A DNA stretch of 64,000 nt from Candidatus Peregrinibacteria bacterium Greene0416_19 (GTDB taxonomy: Bacteria; Patescibacteriota; Gracilibacteria; Peribacterales; Peribacteraceae): assembly GCA_007375735.1 (NCBI GenBank), contig VMEW01000009.1, positions 54,480 to 118,479 of the forward strand, in the 5' to 3' direction. A model generated the notes under the pieces. It was not told the origin of the DNA and did no database searches. It was given only the letters and a program-made list of their open reading frames with translations. The position numbers and the translations under genes were made by a program. Shown here piece after piece: positions 34,284-43,008 of this stretch. Every line of letters starts with the position of its first letter. Position 1 is the first letter of the stretch.

Positions 34284-35090
34284 ATGCCTCTCGTCTCCGC
34301 CATCATCCTCAACTACCGCACCGGTCGGCTGGCGGTGCGCTGCGCGGAGGCGCTGCTCAGGCAGACGATCGGCGGGCAGCTTGAGGTGATCATCATCGAC
34401 AACCACTCCGACGACGATTCGATCGGCTTCATCCGCAATCGCTTCCGTGGAAATCCTTCTGTGCGCATCGTGGAGACGCGCCGGAATATCGGCTACGGCA
34501 GGGGCAATGCCGAGGGCATTCGGTTCGCGAGCGGGACGTACCTCCTCATCATCAACCCCGACAATGAGTTGGAGCCGGATGGACTGGAACGTATGGTCGC
34601 CGCGATGGAGGCGGATCCGGAGATCGGGATCCTGGGTCCGCAGCTCCGGCACCAGGACGGCAGCATCCGCGACTCCACCCGCGCGTTCCCGACGATGACG
34701 GACATTTTCCTCAAGCGGACATTTCTCCGGCACCTCTTCCCCCACCGTGTGCACCAGTACCTCCACCATCTGGAGGATCCGAGGAAGGTGCGCGGAGTGG
34801 ACTGGGTGGCGGGCGCGTGCCTGCTCATCCGACGGGACTTCTTCGGGGAACTCGGCGGATTCGACCCCCGATTCTTCCTGTTCTTCGAGGATACCGACCT
34901 CTGCCGCCGGTGCTGGCGGGCCGGCCGCAGGGTCGTCTACTTCCCACTTGCCAAAGCGACGGATCGTAAGCATCGGCTGAGCGAGGGGGGGCTGCTGACC
35001 TTCTTCACCAAAAAAACGGTCCGTATCCACCTCGTGAGCGCCCTCAAGTACTTCTGGAAATGGAAGCATGCGCCCCTGACACCGCATTGA
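34284..35090 (+). CDS. GT2-family glycosyltransferase
   Basis: 268 residues. The GT-A fold shows SAIILNYRTGRLAVRCAEAL, VIIIDNHSDDDS, NIGYGRGNAEGIRFA and the metal-binding LIINPDNE (DxD-like), then GVDWVAGACLLIRRDFF and FFEDTDLCRRCWRAG. This is the pattern of rhamnosyltransferase-like (WbbL-type) enzymes acting on the cytoplasmic face in surface glycan synthesis. No transmembrane helix. It may be cotranscribed with rplY 45 bp downstream. Acceptor unknown. Confidence 0.9.
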   Translation: MPLVSAIILNYRTGRLAVRCAEALLRQTIGGQLEVIIIDNHSDDDSIGFIRNRFRGNPSVRIVETRRNIGYGRGNAEGIRFASGTYLLIINPDNELEPDGLERMVAAMEADPEIGILGPQLRHQDGSIRDSTRAFPTMTDIFLKRTFLRHLFPHRVHQYLHHLEDPRKVRGVDWVAGACLLIRRDFFGELGGFDPRFFLFFEDTDLCRRCWRAGRRVVYFPLAKATDRKHRLSEGGLLTFFTKKTVRIHLVSALKYFWKWKHAPLTPH

Positions 35091-35135
35091 CGCCGCAAAC
35101 GGCATCCATTAGCCTAGTCCGGCCTTCCACTGCCC

Positions 35136-35864
35136 ATGGACATGCTTCCCCTCACCGTCACGACCCGCGACCCCAAGGCGAAGGGCAACCAGCTCCGCAG
35201 CAGGGGACAGGTGCCGGCGGTGGTGTACGGATCGGACGTGAAGGATTTGCTGATCCAGTGTGACGAAAAGGAGCTCCATAAGACCTTCGTGAAGGCCGGG
35301 GAATCGACGCTGGTGGAGCTGGAAATGGCAGGGAAGAAAATCCCCGTCCTGTTCAAGCAGATCCAGTTCGACCCCATCTCCGATCGCGAGATTCATGCCG
35401 ACTTCTACGCGGTGGACATGAAAAAAGAAATCGAGACAACGGTCCCCGTTCACTTGGATGGTGAATCACCCGCCGTGAAAGAGCAGGCCGGCATTCTCGT
35501 CATCGCACACGAAACGGTGACGGTGCGCTGTCTGCCCAAGGACCTGCCGCACAGCCTGACGGTCTCCATCGTGGGGCTCGCCAACTTCCATGACGTGGTG
35601 ACGGTGAAGGATCTGCAGGTGCCCAGGGGGGTCAAAGTGATGGATGCCGCAACAACGGTCATCGCCACGGTGCAGGAACCGCGCGCTGAGGAGGAGATCG
35701 CCCCGCCGCCGGCAGCGACCGTGGAAGGGGCCGTCCCGGCCGAAGGAGCCGTGCCGGCCGAAGGCGCCCCGGCAGTGGAGGGAGCGGCGACCACAGCAAG
35801 CCCCGGAGCGGCGCCGGCCAAGGCGGAAGAGAAGGGAGGGAAAGGGAAGAAGGAGAAGAAATAG
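35136..35864 (+). CDS. rplY: Large ribosomal subunit protein bL25, CTC form
   Basis: 242 residues. The 5S rRNA-binding N-terminal domain (KGNQLRSRGQVPAVVYGS) and TL5/CTC beta domain (IQFDPISDREIHADFYAVDM, EQAGILVIAHETVTVRCLPKDLP) are complete. The C-terminal 55 residues are low complexity: an EGAVPAEG repeat, then Ala/Pro-rich sequence and a Lys-rich end, typical in kind but long. TAGCCT lies 20 nt upstream of the ATG. Confidence 0.95.
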   Translation: MDMLPLTVTTRDPKAKGNQLRSRGQVPAVVYGSDVKDLLIQCDEKELHKTFVKAGESTLVELEMAGKKIPVLFKQIQFDPISDREIHADFYAVDMKKEIETTVPVHLDGESPAVKEQAGILVIAHETVTVRCLPKDLPHSLTVSIVGLANFHDVVTVKDLQVPRGVKVMDAATTVIATVQEPRAEEEIAPPPAATVEGAVPAEGAVPAEGAPAVEGAATTASPGAAPAKAEEKGGKGKKEKK

Positions 35865-35927
35865 CATCACCATTTCCAGCAGCACCCATCCTTGGGTGCG
35901 GTCCCAGAGCCATTGATGGCCAACCGC

Positions 35928-35963
35928 GGGCAGGCCTGCCTGCCGGTAGGCAGGGATGCCCGC
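35928..35963. repeat. Palindrome between convergent rplY and ATP-grasp genes
   Basis: cgggca..gcctgccggtaggc..tgcccg. Contains the same gcctgccggtaggc core as the pyrG-internal repeat. A gcaccca/tgggtgc hairpin (35882-35899) lies just upstream; together they can terminate both genes. Confidence 0.75.
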
Positions 35964-35978
35964 TCCCGTGGGTGAGAT

Positions 35979-38360
35979 TTATTGCTTTTCCCGCAACCAC
36001 TCCGGCAGCAGCAACGCCGGCTGCACCCCTGGCACCTGCTCCGCAAGATCCAGATCATCGATCGCGACTTTGCCGACGTAGAGCCGGCGCAGATCTCCGC
36101 CCTCCGACACGAATCGCTCGATCCGACGCTGCCCGCGAAAGTAGACGATGCCTTTGGTGAAACAGCCCGGTTCCGAGGGATCGTGCAGACCGCGCTTGAG
36201 CTCAATGGCCTTCGTGAGAGCTTTGGGCGCGGCGTACCCCAGCTGCTCTTCCAGGTGACGACGGGTATCGACGAAGGAGTGCGTGAGGGCGTAGGCAACC
36301 GCCAGAAAGCTGCGGGCCGGGCCGTAGCGCTTCTCGTGAAACGGCGACAGCACGCGGTTCTGATGGAAGACGGCCAGACCCTCCTGGGTGTCCAAGTAAT
36401 CAGCGAATCCCCGCCGGAAGATTTCGAACGGCTGATGATCGCCGTTCACCACGGTCAGAATGTGCGTCTCGACCTCGTGCACGATCAGCGATGCGATGTG
36501 CTCCCGTGAGAACAGTGCCCCTTCCCGCAGATAGAGCTCCTTCCAGCCGACGCTGCAGTCGGCCACCACACTCCCCCGGACCAGCACCTGCCAGTCATGG
36601 AGACCGTAGCGCAGGAACGCTTCCTCGAAGAGTGGTGCCGCCTCCTGGGCGTTCAGGAGGTCTGTCGCGGGCGGCAGCAGGTCGCATGCCGCGCGCGCGG
36701 ACAGGAAAGCCCTGGCTTCCGAGAGCAGCGGCTCCTGGGGGAGGCCGAAGAGCTGGGCCGAGGAACGCGTGACCGCCTCCGCGTTGCCGCGACTCTGTAG
36801 CACCGCCATCCGTTCCAGGAGTTCCCGGCGCTTCTTGGCCAGAATGATGCCGAGCGGCGAGTCGTCGGTATCAACACTGATCATGCGTTGCGTCATATCG
36901 TCCAAATCGAGCGCCACATCGGGATACGAGAAGAGCGGGCTGTACGAGCGGTCGGTTTCCAGGCGCGCGCGCTCCTCGGCGAGGTTCATGGGCTTGAGGT
37001 ACTTGAGGAGCAACAGATCCTGGTCCATATCCGCCAGAATCCGGTCGAACGCCCGCAGATCCGTGCGCATCTTCTGACGAATGGGGGCGCCCGATGCCTC
37101 CTTGGCTGGGTCGATGAGAAAGCCCTGCAAATCCCGCCGACCGATGACCGCCCGCACGGACATCAAGGGGACGGTCCCCGGTTGCACCAGCGTCTGGAGC
37201 CGGCGACCCCCCAGTGTGAACTTCACATGGAAGAGTCCCTCGTCCTGACGCTCCGCCCCGCCGGCCCGCTCCAGTTCCCGCAGCAGATCCGGCGTGAAGA
37301 TGCTGCGGTCGGTGAGCATCGGTGACACGAGCGCCGACACCTCCATGGAAGCCCCCTCCGCGCTCACCGTGATCGTTTCGCGCAGGCCGAGAATCGGACG
37401 GTCCACGGTCTCGCGACGCTCCGGGCGTTCCGGCCGGTGACCGAAGAGATCACGCGCCAAGCGCACGCCCTTCTCCGGGGTCGTGACCTTCACCCCTTCC
37501 ACCCGTTCCAGACGGGTACGCAGCCCCGCGAGATTCGCCACCTGCACCATCAGCCCTGCCCGGGCATTCACCTCCAGCAAGACCGGCCCCTGATCGCGGT
37601 CGAGCGTGAGGTCGACGGCCAGGTACCCGATGTTCGTGATGTACTGGATACGGGCTGCGTGCAGCAGCAACTCGTCCCAGTAGGGAATCTGGATGCCGGA
37701 CGGGGACACGCCGTGCGGGAGGATGCGGATGAGGTGGTGGTATTGCGTGGCGTACGTCGTGACGCCTTTGGTGATATCGATGCCGATGCCGATGCCCCCC
37801 AGGTGCACGTTCGCCTTGCCGCCGCTCTCGGCGGTCGGCACCCGCAGCATCGCCATCACCGGCACCAGATTGAAGACGACAATCCTCACGTCGGGCAGCC
37901 CCGCCGGTCTGAACGGCGCGAACGCGGGGTGAGGAGTGAGGATCTTCTCGAAGAATGCCGTGTCATTTTTGCCGTTGATGGAGAACCGCCCGTCCAAGAT
38001 GTCCTCGATATGTTCACGCAGGCGTCTCTCGGTGATCGGCCTCTTCCCCTCCTCCAGGAACTCCCCTTTCCGCCGACCCTTGAGGATGAGGATGCCCTCG
38101 CCGCCATAGCCGTAGTTGGGCTTGAGGACGCACTCGTCGGGCAGCGTGGAGAAGTCGAACTCCCGCAGTTGACGCCGATCCTCGATGCGCGCGTAGATCT
38201 TGGCGACGGGGATGCGTCGCGCCGACAGGAAGGCCTTCGTCTTCAGTTTGTCATCGGCGAACGCCACCGCCTTCTTGGGATTGTAGGGCCGCATGTAGAG
38301 GAGATTCCGGGCGTTGAGGCCCAGGACGCCGTGCCGGCGGGTGAGGAATGGGAAGATCAT
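35979..38360 (-). CDS. ATP-grasp ligase / retropepsin-like / QEGLA-peptidase fusion
   Basis: 793 residues from the ATG at 38360 (frame open to 38447). Residues about 20-295: RimK-like ATP-grasp (ECVLKPNYGYGGEGILIL, VLLEVNARAGL metal site), as in alpha-L-glutamate ligase-related proteins. About 320-416: segment like the RimK-associated retropepsin-type protease (ILGLRETITV, VSALVSP, MSVRAVIGRRDLQGFLIDP), but without a DTG catalytic motif. About 510-793: QEGLA/DUF1704 domain with HEVETH zinc-ligand motif and TQEGLAVF. These activities are normally separate neighbouring genes. It overlaps no gene; the 7TM partner is 52 bp upstream. Probably forms and trims a peptide modification at the envelope. 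Confidence 0.85.
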   Translation of the reverse strand: MIFPFLTRRHGVLGLNARNLLYMRPYNPKKAVAFADDKLKTKAFLSARRIPVAKIYARIEDRRQLREFDFSTLPDECVLKPNYGYGGEGILILKGRRKGEFLEEGKRPITERRLREHIEDILDGRFSINGKNDTAFFEKILTPHPAFAPFRPAGLPDVRIVVFNLVPVMAMLRVPTAESGGKANVHLGGIGIGIDITKGVTTYATQYHHLIRILPHGVSPSGIQIPYWDELLLHAARIQYITNIGYLAVDLTLDRDQGPVLLEVNARAGLMVQVANLAGLRTRLERVEGVKVTTPEKGVRLARDLFGHRPERPERRETVDRPILGLRETITVSAEGASMEVSALVSPMLTDRSIFTPDLLRELERAGGAERQDEGLFHVKFTLGGRRLQTLVQPGTVPLMSVRAVIGRRDLQGFLIDPAKEASGAPIRQKMRTDLRAFDRILADMDQDLLLLKYLKPMNLAEERARLETDRSYSPLFSYPDVALDLDDMTQRMISVDTDDSPLGIILAKKRRELLERMAVLQSRGNAEAVTRSSAQLFGLPQEPLLSEARAFLSARAACDLLPPATDLLNAQEAAPLFEEAFLRYGLHDWQVLVRGSVVADCSVGWKELYLREGALFSREHIASLIVHEVETHILTVVNGDHQPFEIFRRGFADYLDTQEGLAVFHQNRVLSPFHEKRYGPARSFLAVAYALTHSFVDTRRHLEEQLGYAAPKALTKAIELKRGLHDPSEPGCFTKGIVYFRGQRRIERFVSEGGDLRRLYVGKVAIDDLDLAEQVPGVQPALLLPEWLREKQ

Positions 38361-38412
38361 GAGAAGGGCAAGTGTCAGGGCATGGGGCAAGGCAATTATC
38401 CTTGCCCTAGCC

Positions 38413-39948
38413 CTACTCCTCGGAACCAAGATGCCGGAACACCTCACGAAAACGGAAATATTCCACCAGGCGCAACCCCGTGAATCTCCCCAGGATGATG
38501 TTGATGACGATGGTGATGAGGATCAGTTCCGGGTAGGCGAGGAGCATCGACTGGAAGGACGGCCACTGGACGACGAAGACGCACAGAAGCGCCGCACCAA
38601 CGGTCTGGGCGATTCCCAGCACCGCCGAGAGCCACCCCTGCTCCGTCTTCGCCGTCAGGAAGCTCTCCGAGAGCGTGGACATGATGAGCAGGATGAACAC
38701 GGTATCGCGCGCCAAGAGGAGGCCCAAGGATGATCCGAGCGCCAGGAGGATGAGGAGGATGATACTGCTCACGATCAGGATGATCGCCACCTTGGGCACG
38801 TAGAGCAGGTGCCACCTCCGCATGGCCGCGCGGGTGGCGTAGCCGGTGCTGACGATGAGGATGAGGAAGATGAGGCCCACCCACCAGCCGAGCGCCAGGA
38901 AACTCAGCGCGACGATGGACGGGGCAAAGAGGCCGAACGTGGTGATGCCGATCACCTGCTTGAGGAACGAGAGAATAGTGGCGATGACAGGCAGCATGAG
39001 GAGGAGGATGACCGTCTGGCTGGAGACACCGTGGGTCAGCATGTACGTGACGAGCGCAGACAGGACGTTCCACGGGCGGACGCGCACGCGGGCATCCGTG
39101 AGCACCGCCACCTCCAGATTCTGCTGCGCCGCCTTTCCCAGGAATGCATCGATCGTCGGTGTCGTGAGGAGCGGCGTCATGGCCGCCGGATGGGCCAGGA
39201 GTATCTGACGCGGGCGGAGCACCGCTTTCATACCGGCGGCAGTGCGCGCCAGGGTGGAGATGCCGCCGTCCGTCACCACCATCACGGTGCGACTGTTCAG
39301 GTTGAGGAGGGAGCGCGCAGGCCCCTGCGCTGCCTCCAGAAGACTCTGGAGTGCCAGGACACCGTCCGTCCACAGCACGATCGCGTCGGCGCCCAGGAAC
39401 GCGGCTGCATGTTCGGCGAAGACGGCGGCGAGCGCTTCCTCTCCGCCCCGCACGGCGACTGCAACGCGGGGCCGCAGCACGCGGAGGTACACCCCCGCCC
39501 CGCTCGCGGTACGCTCATGGAGAGCGATCTTCTCCCCCGGCACGCCCGGATCGGCCACGAGAACGACCTTGCGGCGGTACACGATCACCGTGTGGACGGC
39601 CTCCGAATGCAGAAGCTTGCGATTCTGCATGACACGCACGACCAGCCGGAACGTCAGCGTTCCATCCCGCTCGGGCGTGTAGATGGCATCCACCGATCGG
39701 CTGAACGGCTCGGCCTGCTTGTCCAGGTACCACTCGTACCGTACGTCTCCGGCCCCGACGCGGCTGGCGGACGCATCCAGAATAATGGTCCGTCCGGCCA
39801 TGGTGTCCTCCGGCCCCTGGATGAGCGCGAGCGGCTGCGCGCCGGCATCCTCGACCGGCGGGTCGAGGATGGGATCCTGCGCCAGGACAGGGACTGCCGC
39901 GCATACAAGAAGCGCGCTTGCGACTGCCCGGAGGAGAGTGATTCGCAT
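38413..39948 (-). CDS. PKD-domain 7TM protein, partner of the ATP-grasp fusion
   Basis: 511 residues from the ATG at 39948: signal peptide (RAVASALLVCAAVPVLAQ), then a PKD-like fold (IILDASASR..VRYEWYLD). A middle Rossmann-like region (VAVAVRGGEEALAAVFAEH, TVMVVTDGG) follows, and seven C-terminal helices (LLLMLPVIATILSFLKQVIG, LFAPSIVALSFLALGWWVGL). The helices resemble those fused to an inactive transglutaminase in bacterial ATP-grasp peptide-ligase loci; here a PKD domain takes the place of the transglutaminase. Leaderless TATACT-7-ATG start. It is first in a two-gene operon. Confidence 0.8.
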   Translation of the reverse strand: MRITLLRAVASALLVCAAVPVLAQDPILDPPVEDAGAQPLALIQGPEDTMAGRTIILDASASRVGAGDVRYEWYLDKQAEPFSRSVDAIYTPERDGTLTFRLVVRVMQNRKLLHSEAVHTVIVYRRKVVLVADPGVPGEKIALHERTASGAGVYLRVLRPRVAVAVRGGEEALAAVFAEHAAAFLGADAIVLWTDGVLALQSLLEAAQGPARSLLNLNSRTVMVVTDGGISTLARTAAGMKAVLRPRQILLAHPAAMTPLLTTPTIDAFLGKAAQQNLEVAVLTDARVRVRPWNVLSALVTYMLTHGVSSQTVILLLMLPVIATILSFLKQVIGITTFGLFAPSIVALSFLALGWWVGLIFLILIVSTGYATRAAMRRWHLLYVPKVAIILIVSSIILLILLALGSSLGLLLARDTVFILLIMSTLSESFLTAKTEQGWLSAVLGIAQTVGAALLCVFVVQWPSFQSMLLAYPELILITIVINIILGRFTGLRLVEYFRFREVFRHLGSEE

Positions 39949-39955
39949 GGTGGGT

Positions 39956-39961
39956 AGTATA
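39956..39961 (-). promoter_or_regulatory. -10 box (TATACT) of the 7TM gene, leaderless
   Basis: Minus-strand TATACT ends 7 nt before the ATG at 39948; the ORF's longer frame would run through the box. Confidence 0.6.
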
Positions 39962-40015
39962 GAGGACGGTAGACGCAAAAGGATCCTTCGGGTGGTTCTA
40001 TCCGTCCTCGTTCCA

Positions 40016-40187
40016 TGCCCCCTCCCCCGACCCCTCCCCCTCGCTGCGCTCGGGAGAGGGGAGAGCCATGCAGTGCACGGTAGTGTCATGCTTTCATCGT
40101 GAGAGATCTGGAGAGGTAAGATGACTTCTCCCTGAATGGAGCTCCCCTCCCCGACGATAGGAGGGGGAGGGGTCGGGGGTGGGGGCA
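40016..40187. repeat. GC-rich palindromic repeat E
   Basis: The arm tgccccctcccccgacccct..ccctc at 40016 pairs with gagggggaggggtcgggggt..gggca ending at 40187, and the loop is about 90 bp. It lies between the 7TM gene and hpf. Confidence 0.85.
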
Positions 40188-40198
40188 CATTCACCCAT

Positions 40199-40549
40199 TC
40201 ACCTCCCCACCCTTCTCCTCTTCCTATGCGCCCGGTCCCTCCCCGTGTGCATCTCCTTGTAACGCTTCAGCTGCGGTTCCAGCTTCTCGATGCAACGGTC
40301 GACGCCGTCGATGGCACTCATGCGGCGGGACTCGGCCCGCAACTGACGGCGCGGCAGGATGACAGTGATCATCACCTTCACCATGTCACGCTGCTTCTTG
40401 GTGGCCCGTCGCTCGGCCTCGATGCGGATGGCGGAATCCTCGTTCTGCAAGCGGTTGCAGTACGTGGCCAATTTCCCCAGTTTGCGGGCTACGATGATGA
40501 GTTCCTCGGCGGTGTAGGACAGTCCTTTTTCGAAGTGCTGGATGTTCAT
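40199..40549 (-). CDS. hpf: Ribosome hibernation-promoting factor (short form)
   Basis: 116 residues from the ATG at 40549. It has the HPF/RaiA beta-alpha fold: MNIQHFEKGLSYTAEELIIV, ARKLGKLATYCNRL, KVMITVILPRR, and a DGVDRCIEKLEPQLKRYKE helix with a basic tail (RDRAHRKRRRVG). Short-form factors bind the 30S decoding region in slow growth. TATCCT lies 6 nt upstream (leaderless). Divergent from the giant-protein operon. Confidence 0.85.
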   Translation of the reverse strand: MNIQHFEKGLSYTAEELIIVARKLGKLATYCNRLQNEDSAIRIEAERRATKKQRDMVKVMITVILPRRQLRAESRRMSAIDGVDRCIEKLEPQLKRYKEMHTGRDRAHRKRRRVGR

Positions 40550-40555
40550 AAACGC

Positions 40556-40561
40556 AGGATA
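40556..40561 (-). promoter_or_regulatory. -10 box (TATCCT) of hpf, leaderless
   Basis: Minus-strand TATCCT ends 6 nt before the ATG at 40549. Confidence 0.5.
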
Positions 40562-40589
40562 GAGCAGGTTCCGCGGGGAGCGGAAGAGA

Positions 40590-40618
40590 TTGTGAGAAAT
40601 GGCAAAAAGTGCTATAAT
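40590..40618 (+). promoter_or_regulatory. Promoter of the giant-protein operon
   Basis: TTGTGA (40590-40595), 17-bp spacer, TATAAT (40613-40618). The predicted leader to ATG 40641 is about 16 nt with no Shine-Dalgarno. Confidence 0.75.
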
Positions 40619-40640
40619 TTTAGGATTTACTGCCAATTCA

Positions 40641-40898
40641 ATGAACCAAAGCGAACTCCGTTCCCTGATGGACATGATCCGGCTCTCCACGCTGCTGAAC
40701 GACGCGGAGCGGCGCGAATGGCTGCAGACCCTGGAGTTGTATTCTGATGCCGAATTGGATCAGTTGTATCAGATTTTTGCCGACTCCCAGGCGGTGGAAC
40801 CGGCCAGCGAACTGGGGCACTGGCGGCAGGCGCTCCGCGAAACGGAAAGCATCGCGCGTGAATTCACTGCCCCTCTCTCCGCAATCACCCATGTCTGA
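40641..40898 (+). CDS. Small helical protein, first gene of the giant-protein operon
   Basis: 85 residues from the ATG at 40641 (the upstream frame is promoter). All-helical and acidic: LRSLMDMIRLSTLLNDAERREW, then LYSDAELDQLYQIFADS. No signal peptide. Its 3' end overlaps the next ORF by 8 bp, so the two are coupled. Family not recognised. Confidence 0.65.
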   Translation: MNQSELRSLMDMIRLSTLLNDAERREWLQTLELYSDAELDQLYQIFADSQAVEPASELGHWRQALRETESIAREFTAPLSAITHV

Positions 40899-41895
40899 AC
40901 CAGAGAAACCACAGGCAGCACCGGCGGAGGATCCTCAGCTGGTCGAGGCGAAGAAGCAGCTCCAGAGCACGATTGACACGAACCACGGTGATGTTGAGAA
41001 GGTAGCGCAGGATATCGACACCAGGCTGGGCGGTCTTGAAACGAAGGTGAAGAACATCAAAGCCAACCTTCCGGCCCAGATCGAGACGGCGAAGAAAGAG
41101 GTGCTCGCGCACGCCGAGGCACTCCGGCAGTTATCCGCACAGGCGCAGGGACCCCTGAAGCAGAAACTGGATCTCGCTATCGACAGAATCAGCCGCATCT
41201 ATGCGGACACTGCAAATGAAGTGACGGACGGCAAGGCCGAATTCTACCGTCGTCTGGCCGAATTCAAAGCCAGGAATGCACCACCGGCCGCTCCCGGCGC
41301 ACAGGGCCAGACCCCGGCTGCACAGCAGATGGAGAGCGGCGAGTACGCGCCCGGCACCGATCACCTGACTGAGCAGCAGGCCAAGGAGTCGCTAGATAAT
41401 CGCGACTTCCTGACCAAGACGGCCGACTTTCTGAAGATGCCGCTGCTGGCCCAGTTTGCGGGACAGATCTCCTCCTTCTTCCAGGCCCATCCCACGCTCG
41501 ACAAGGCCAAGTCCTGGCTGATGAGCTTCCTCCCGATCCCCAACCTACAGCAGACAGGCGAGGGCATCAACAGCGTCTACCAAGCGATGTTCTTCGAGAC
41601 CGACGTGCAGGCGCAGCTGTCCGCGCTCTCGCCGGCGAGCATGAAGTTCCTGGAGCCGCAGCTCTGGAAGAGGAACGGCACCGGTGGCAACCCCACTGAC
41701 CGCTTCCTGCGCGAATGGCAGGAAGTGGCCAAGACCCGCGCCATCACGCCGGTGAAGTACGCTGCGGAGAAGCTGAAACAGGCCCAGACACAGAACGCGG
41801 ATGCGCTGGCCACCTACGACGTCAAGAATCCCCTCCCCTACACCATCGAGCTCCTCATAGGCCAAAAGACCATTCCAAAGCGGGCGGCCCCGTAA
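40891..41895 (+). CDS. Coiled-coil protein of the giant-protein operon
   Basis: 334 residues from the ATG at 40891, chosen because of the 8-bp overlap with the preceding gene; the open frame from 40747 lies inside that gene. Residues 15-130 form long amphipathic helices typical of coiled coil (VEKVAQDIDTRLGGLETKVKNI). A Pro/Ala/Gln linker leads to a C-terminal domain with a hydrophobic stretch (AQFAGQISSFFQAHPTLDKA, WLMSFLPIPNL). Unrecognised; no signal peptide. Confidence 0.7.
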   Translation: MSEPEKPQAAPAEDPQLVEAKKQLQSTIDTNHGDVEKVAQDIDTRLGGLETKVKNIKANLPAQIETAKKEVLAHAEALRQLSAQAQGPLKQKLDLAIDRISRIYADTANEVTDGKAEFYRRLAEFKARNAPPAAPGAQGQTPAAQQMESGEYAPGTDHLTEQQAKESLDNRDFLTKTADFLKMPLLAQFAGQISSFFQAHPTLDKAKSWLMSFLPIPNLQQTGEGINSVYQAMFFETDVQAQLSALSPASMKFLEPQLWKRNGTGGNPTDRFLREWQEVAKTRAITPVKYAAEKLKQAQTQNADALATYDVKNPLPYTIELLIGQKTIPKRAAP

Positions 41896-41923
41896 TTCGC
41901 AATTCTTCATTCTCAATTCCATT

Positions 41924-42982
41924 ATGGACCCCTTCGACCTCCTCCTCCAGAGCTCCAATCAACCGGTGCTGGACCAGCCACGCATCAAGGACGCAGCCGG
42001 CGAATTGACGCGCGGCTTCGACCAGGCGGGCAAGTCCCGCCAGCAGTGGCGGGAGCTGCGCGCGAGCGTGGAGAAGCTCCGGCAGCGCAACGATCTTGCA
42101 GCTGACACACGGACGGCGATCGACGAATTGCAGAAGGAACTGGAGGGGCGTCACATTCTGCCGCCGCTGTTCACGGGCGGCATGCTGCAGGATGCGGCGG
42201 ACAAGGCTCCCGAGCAGCTGAAGAACGCCGCCAAGGGCGCGGCAGATCTTGTGGAGCAAGGCGCCCAGGGCGCGGTGGAGGGCATGAACTTCCTGGGCGT
42301 GGAAGGCGCAAAGAAGCTGGAGACGATCGCACCGCAGGCGAAAGACGCGGTGAAGCAGTGGCGGGAGTTCACGGAGAAGAACCCGAAGACGGGGTTACTC
42401 ATCGGCGGTGGCGTACTCGCTGCCGCGGCGGCCGGCGTCTACCTGGCTGTGAAAACCGTTTTCAAGGCGGTGAAATGGGTGGGCCGGACAATAGGACAAG
42501 GTTTGTCCTGGCTGTGGAACAACAAGTGGAAAGTACTCACGCTCGGGGGAATCGGGTACGGCATGTACCGGCTGAGTCAGAACCGATCGAAAGCACCAGC
42601 GGGCGCGCCCGCGACACCTTCGCATGCGCCTGGCGAAAATCTGGTCGGGAAGACCCAGCAGATCGAGATCGCAGGCAGGAAGCACACGGTCAGCATCGCA
42701 CCCGACGCGACGGTGACGGTCGACGGACGGCATTGGAAGCTGCAGGGCCGCGGCGCCGCCAGCCTCGCGACGTTCTCGGTCCGAACAGTGGAGCGCGACG
42801 CGCACGACAATGCGGTGCTGGAAGTGACCGGCAAGCTGCTGCTGTTCCAGAAGACCGCCCGCCACCGGATCCCCGCCGCCGAGCTCCGCTCGCTCATCGC
42901 CGGCCTCGCCGCTGGCACCCCGCCCCCGCCGCTGAAGGTGGAGAACGGGAGGTACGAGATTGAGCTGGTGCGGAAGACGTAA
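41924..42982 (+). CDS. Membrane protein of the giant-protein operon
   Basis: 352 residues. A helical N-terminal half (LRASVEKLRQRNDLAADTRT) is followed by two to three hydrophobic segments at about 158-220 (LLIGGGVLAAAAAGVYLAV; VLTLGGIGYGMYRL). The C-terminal domain is beta-rich (KTQQIEIAGRKHTVSIAP, ATVTVDGRHWKLQG). Its membrane region is laid out like the first helices of the 1947-residue protein that follows. Family not recognised. It is 26 bp before the giant gene. Confidence 0.7.
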   Translation: MDPFDLLLQSSNQPVLDQPRIKDAAGELTRGFDQAGKSRQQWRELRASVEKLRQRNDLAADTRTAIDELQKELEGRHILPPLFTGGMLQDAADKAPEQLKNAAKGAADLVEQGAQGAVEGMNFLGVEGAKKLETIAPQAKDAVKQWREFTEKNPKTGLLIGGGVLAAAAAGVYLAVKTVFKAVKWVGRTIGQGLSWLWNNKWKVLTLGGIGYGMYRLSQNRSKAPAGAPATPSHAPGENLVGKTQQIEIAGRKHTVSIAPDATVTVDGRHWKLQGRGAASLATFSVRTVERDAHDNAVLEVTGKLLLFQKTARHRIPAAELRSLIAGLAAGTPPPPLKVENGRYEIELVRKT

Positions 42983-43008
42983 TCATCACAACAAACACAA
43001 ACTCCCAC

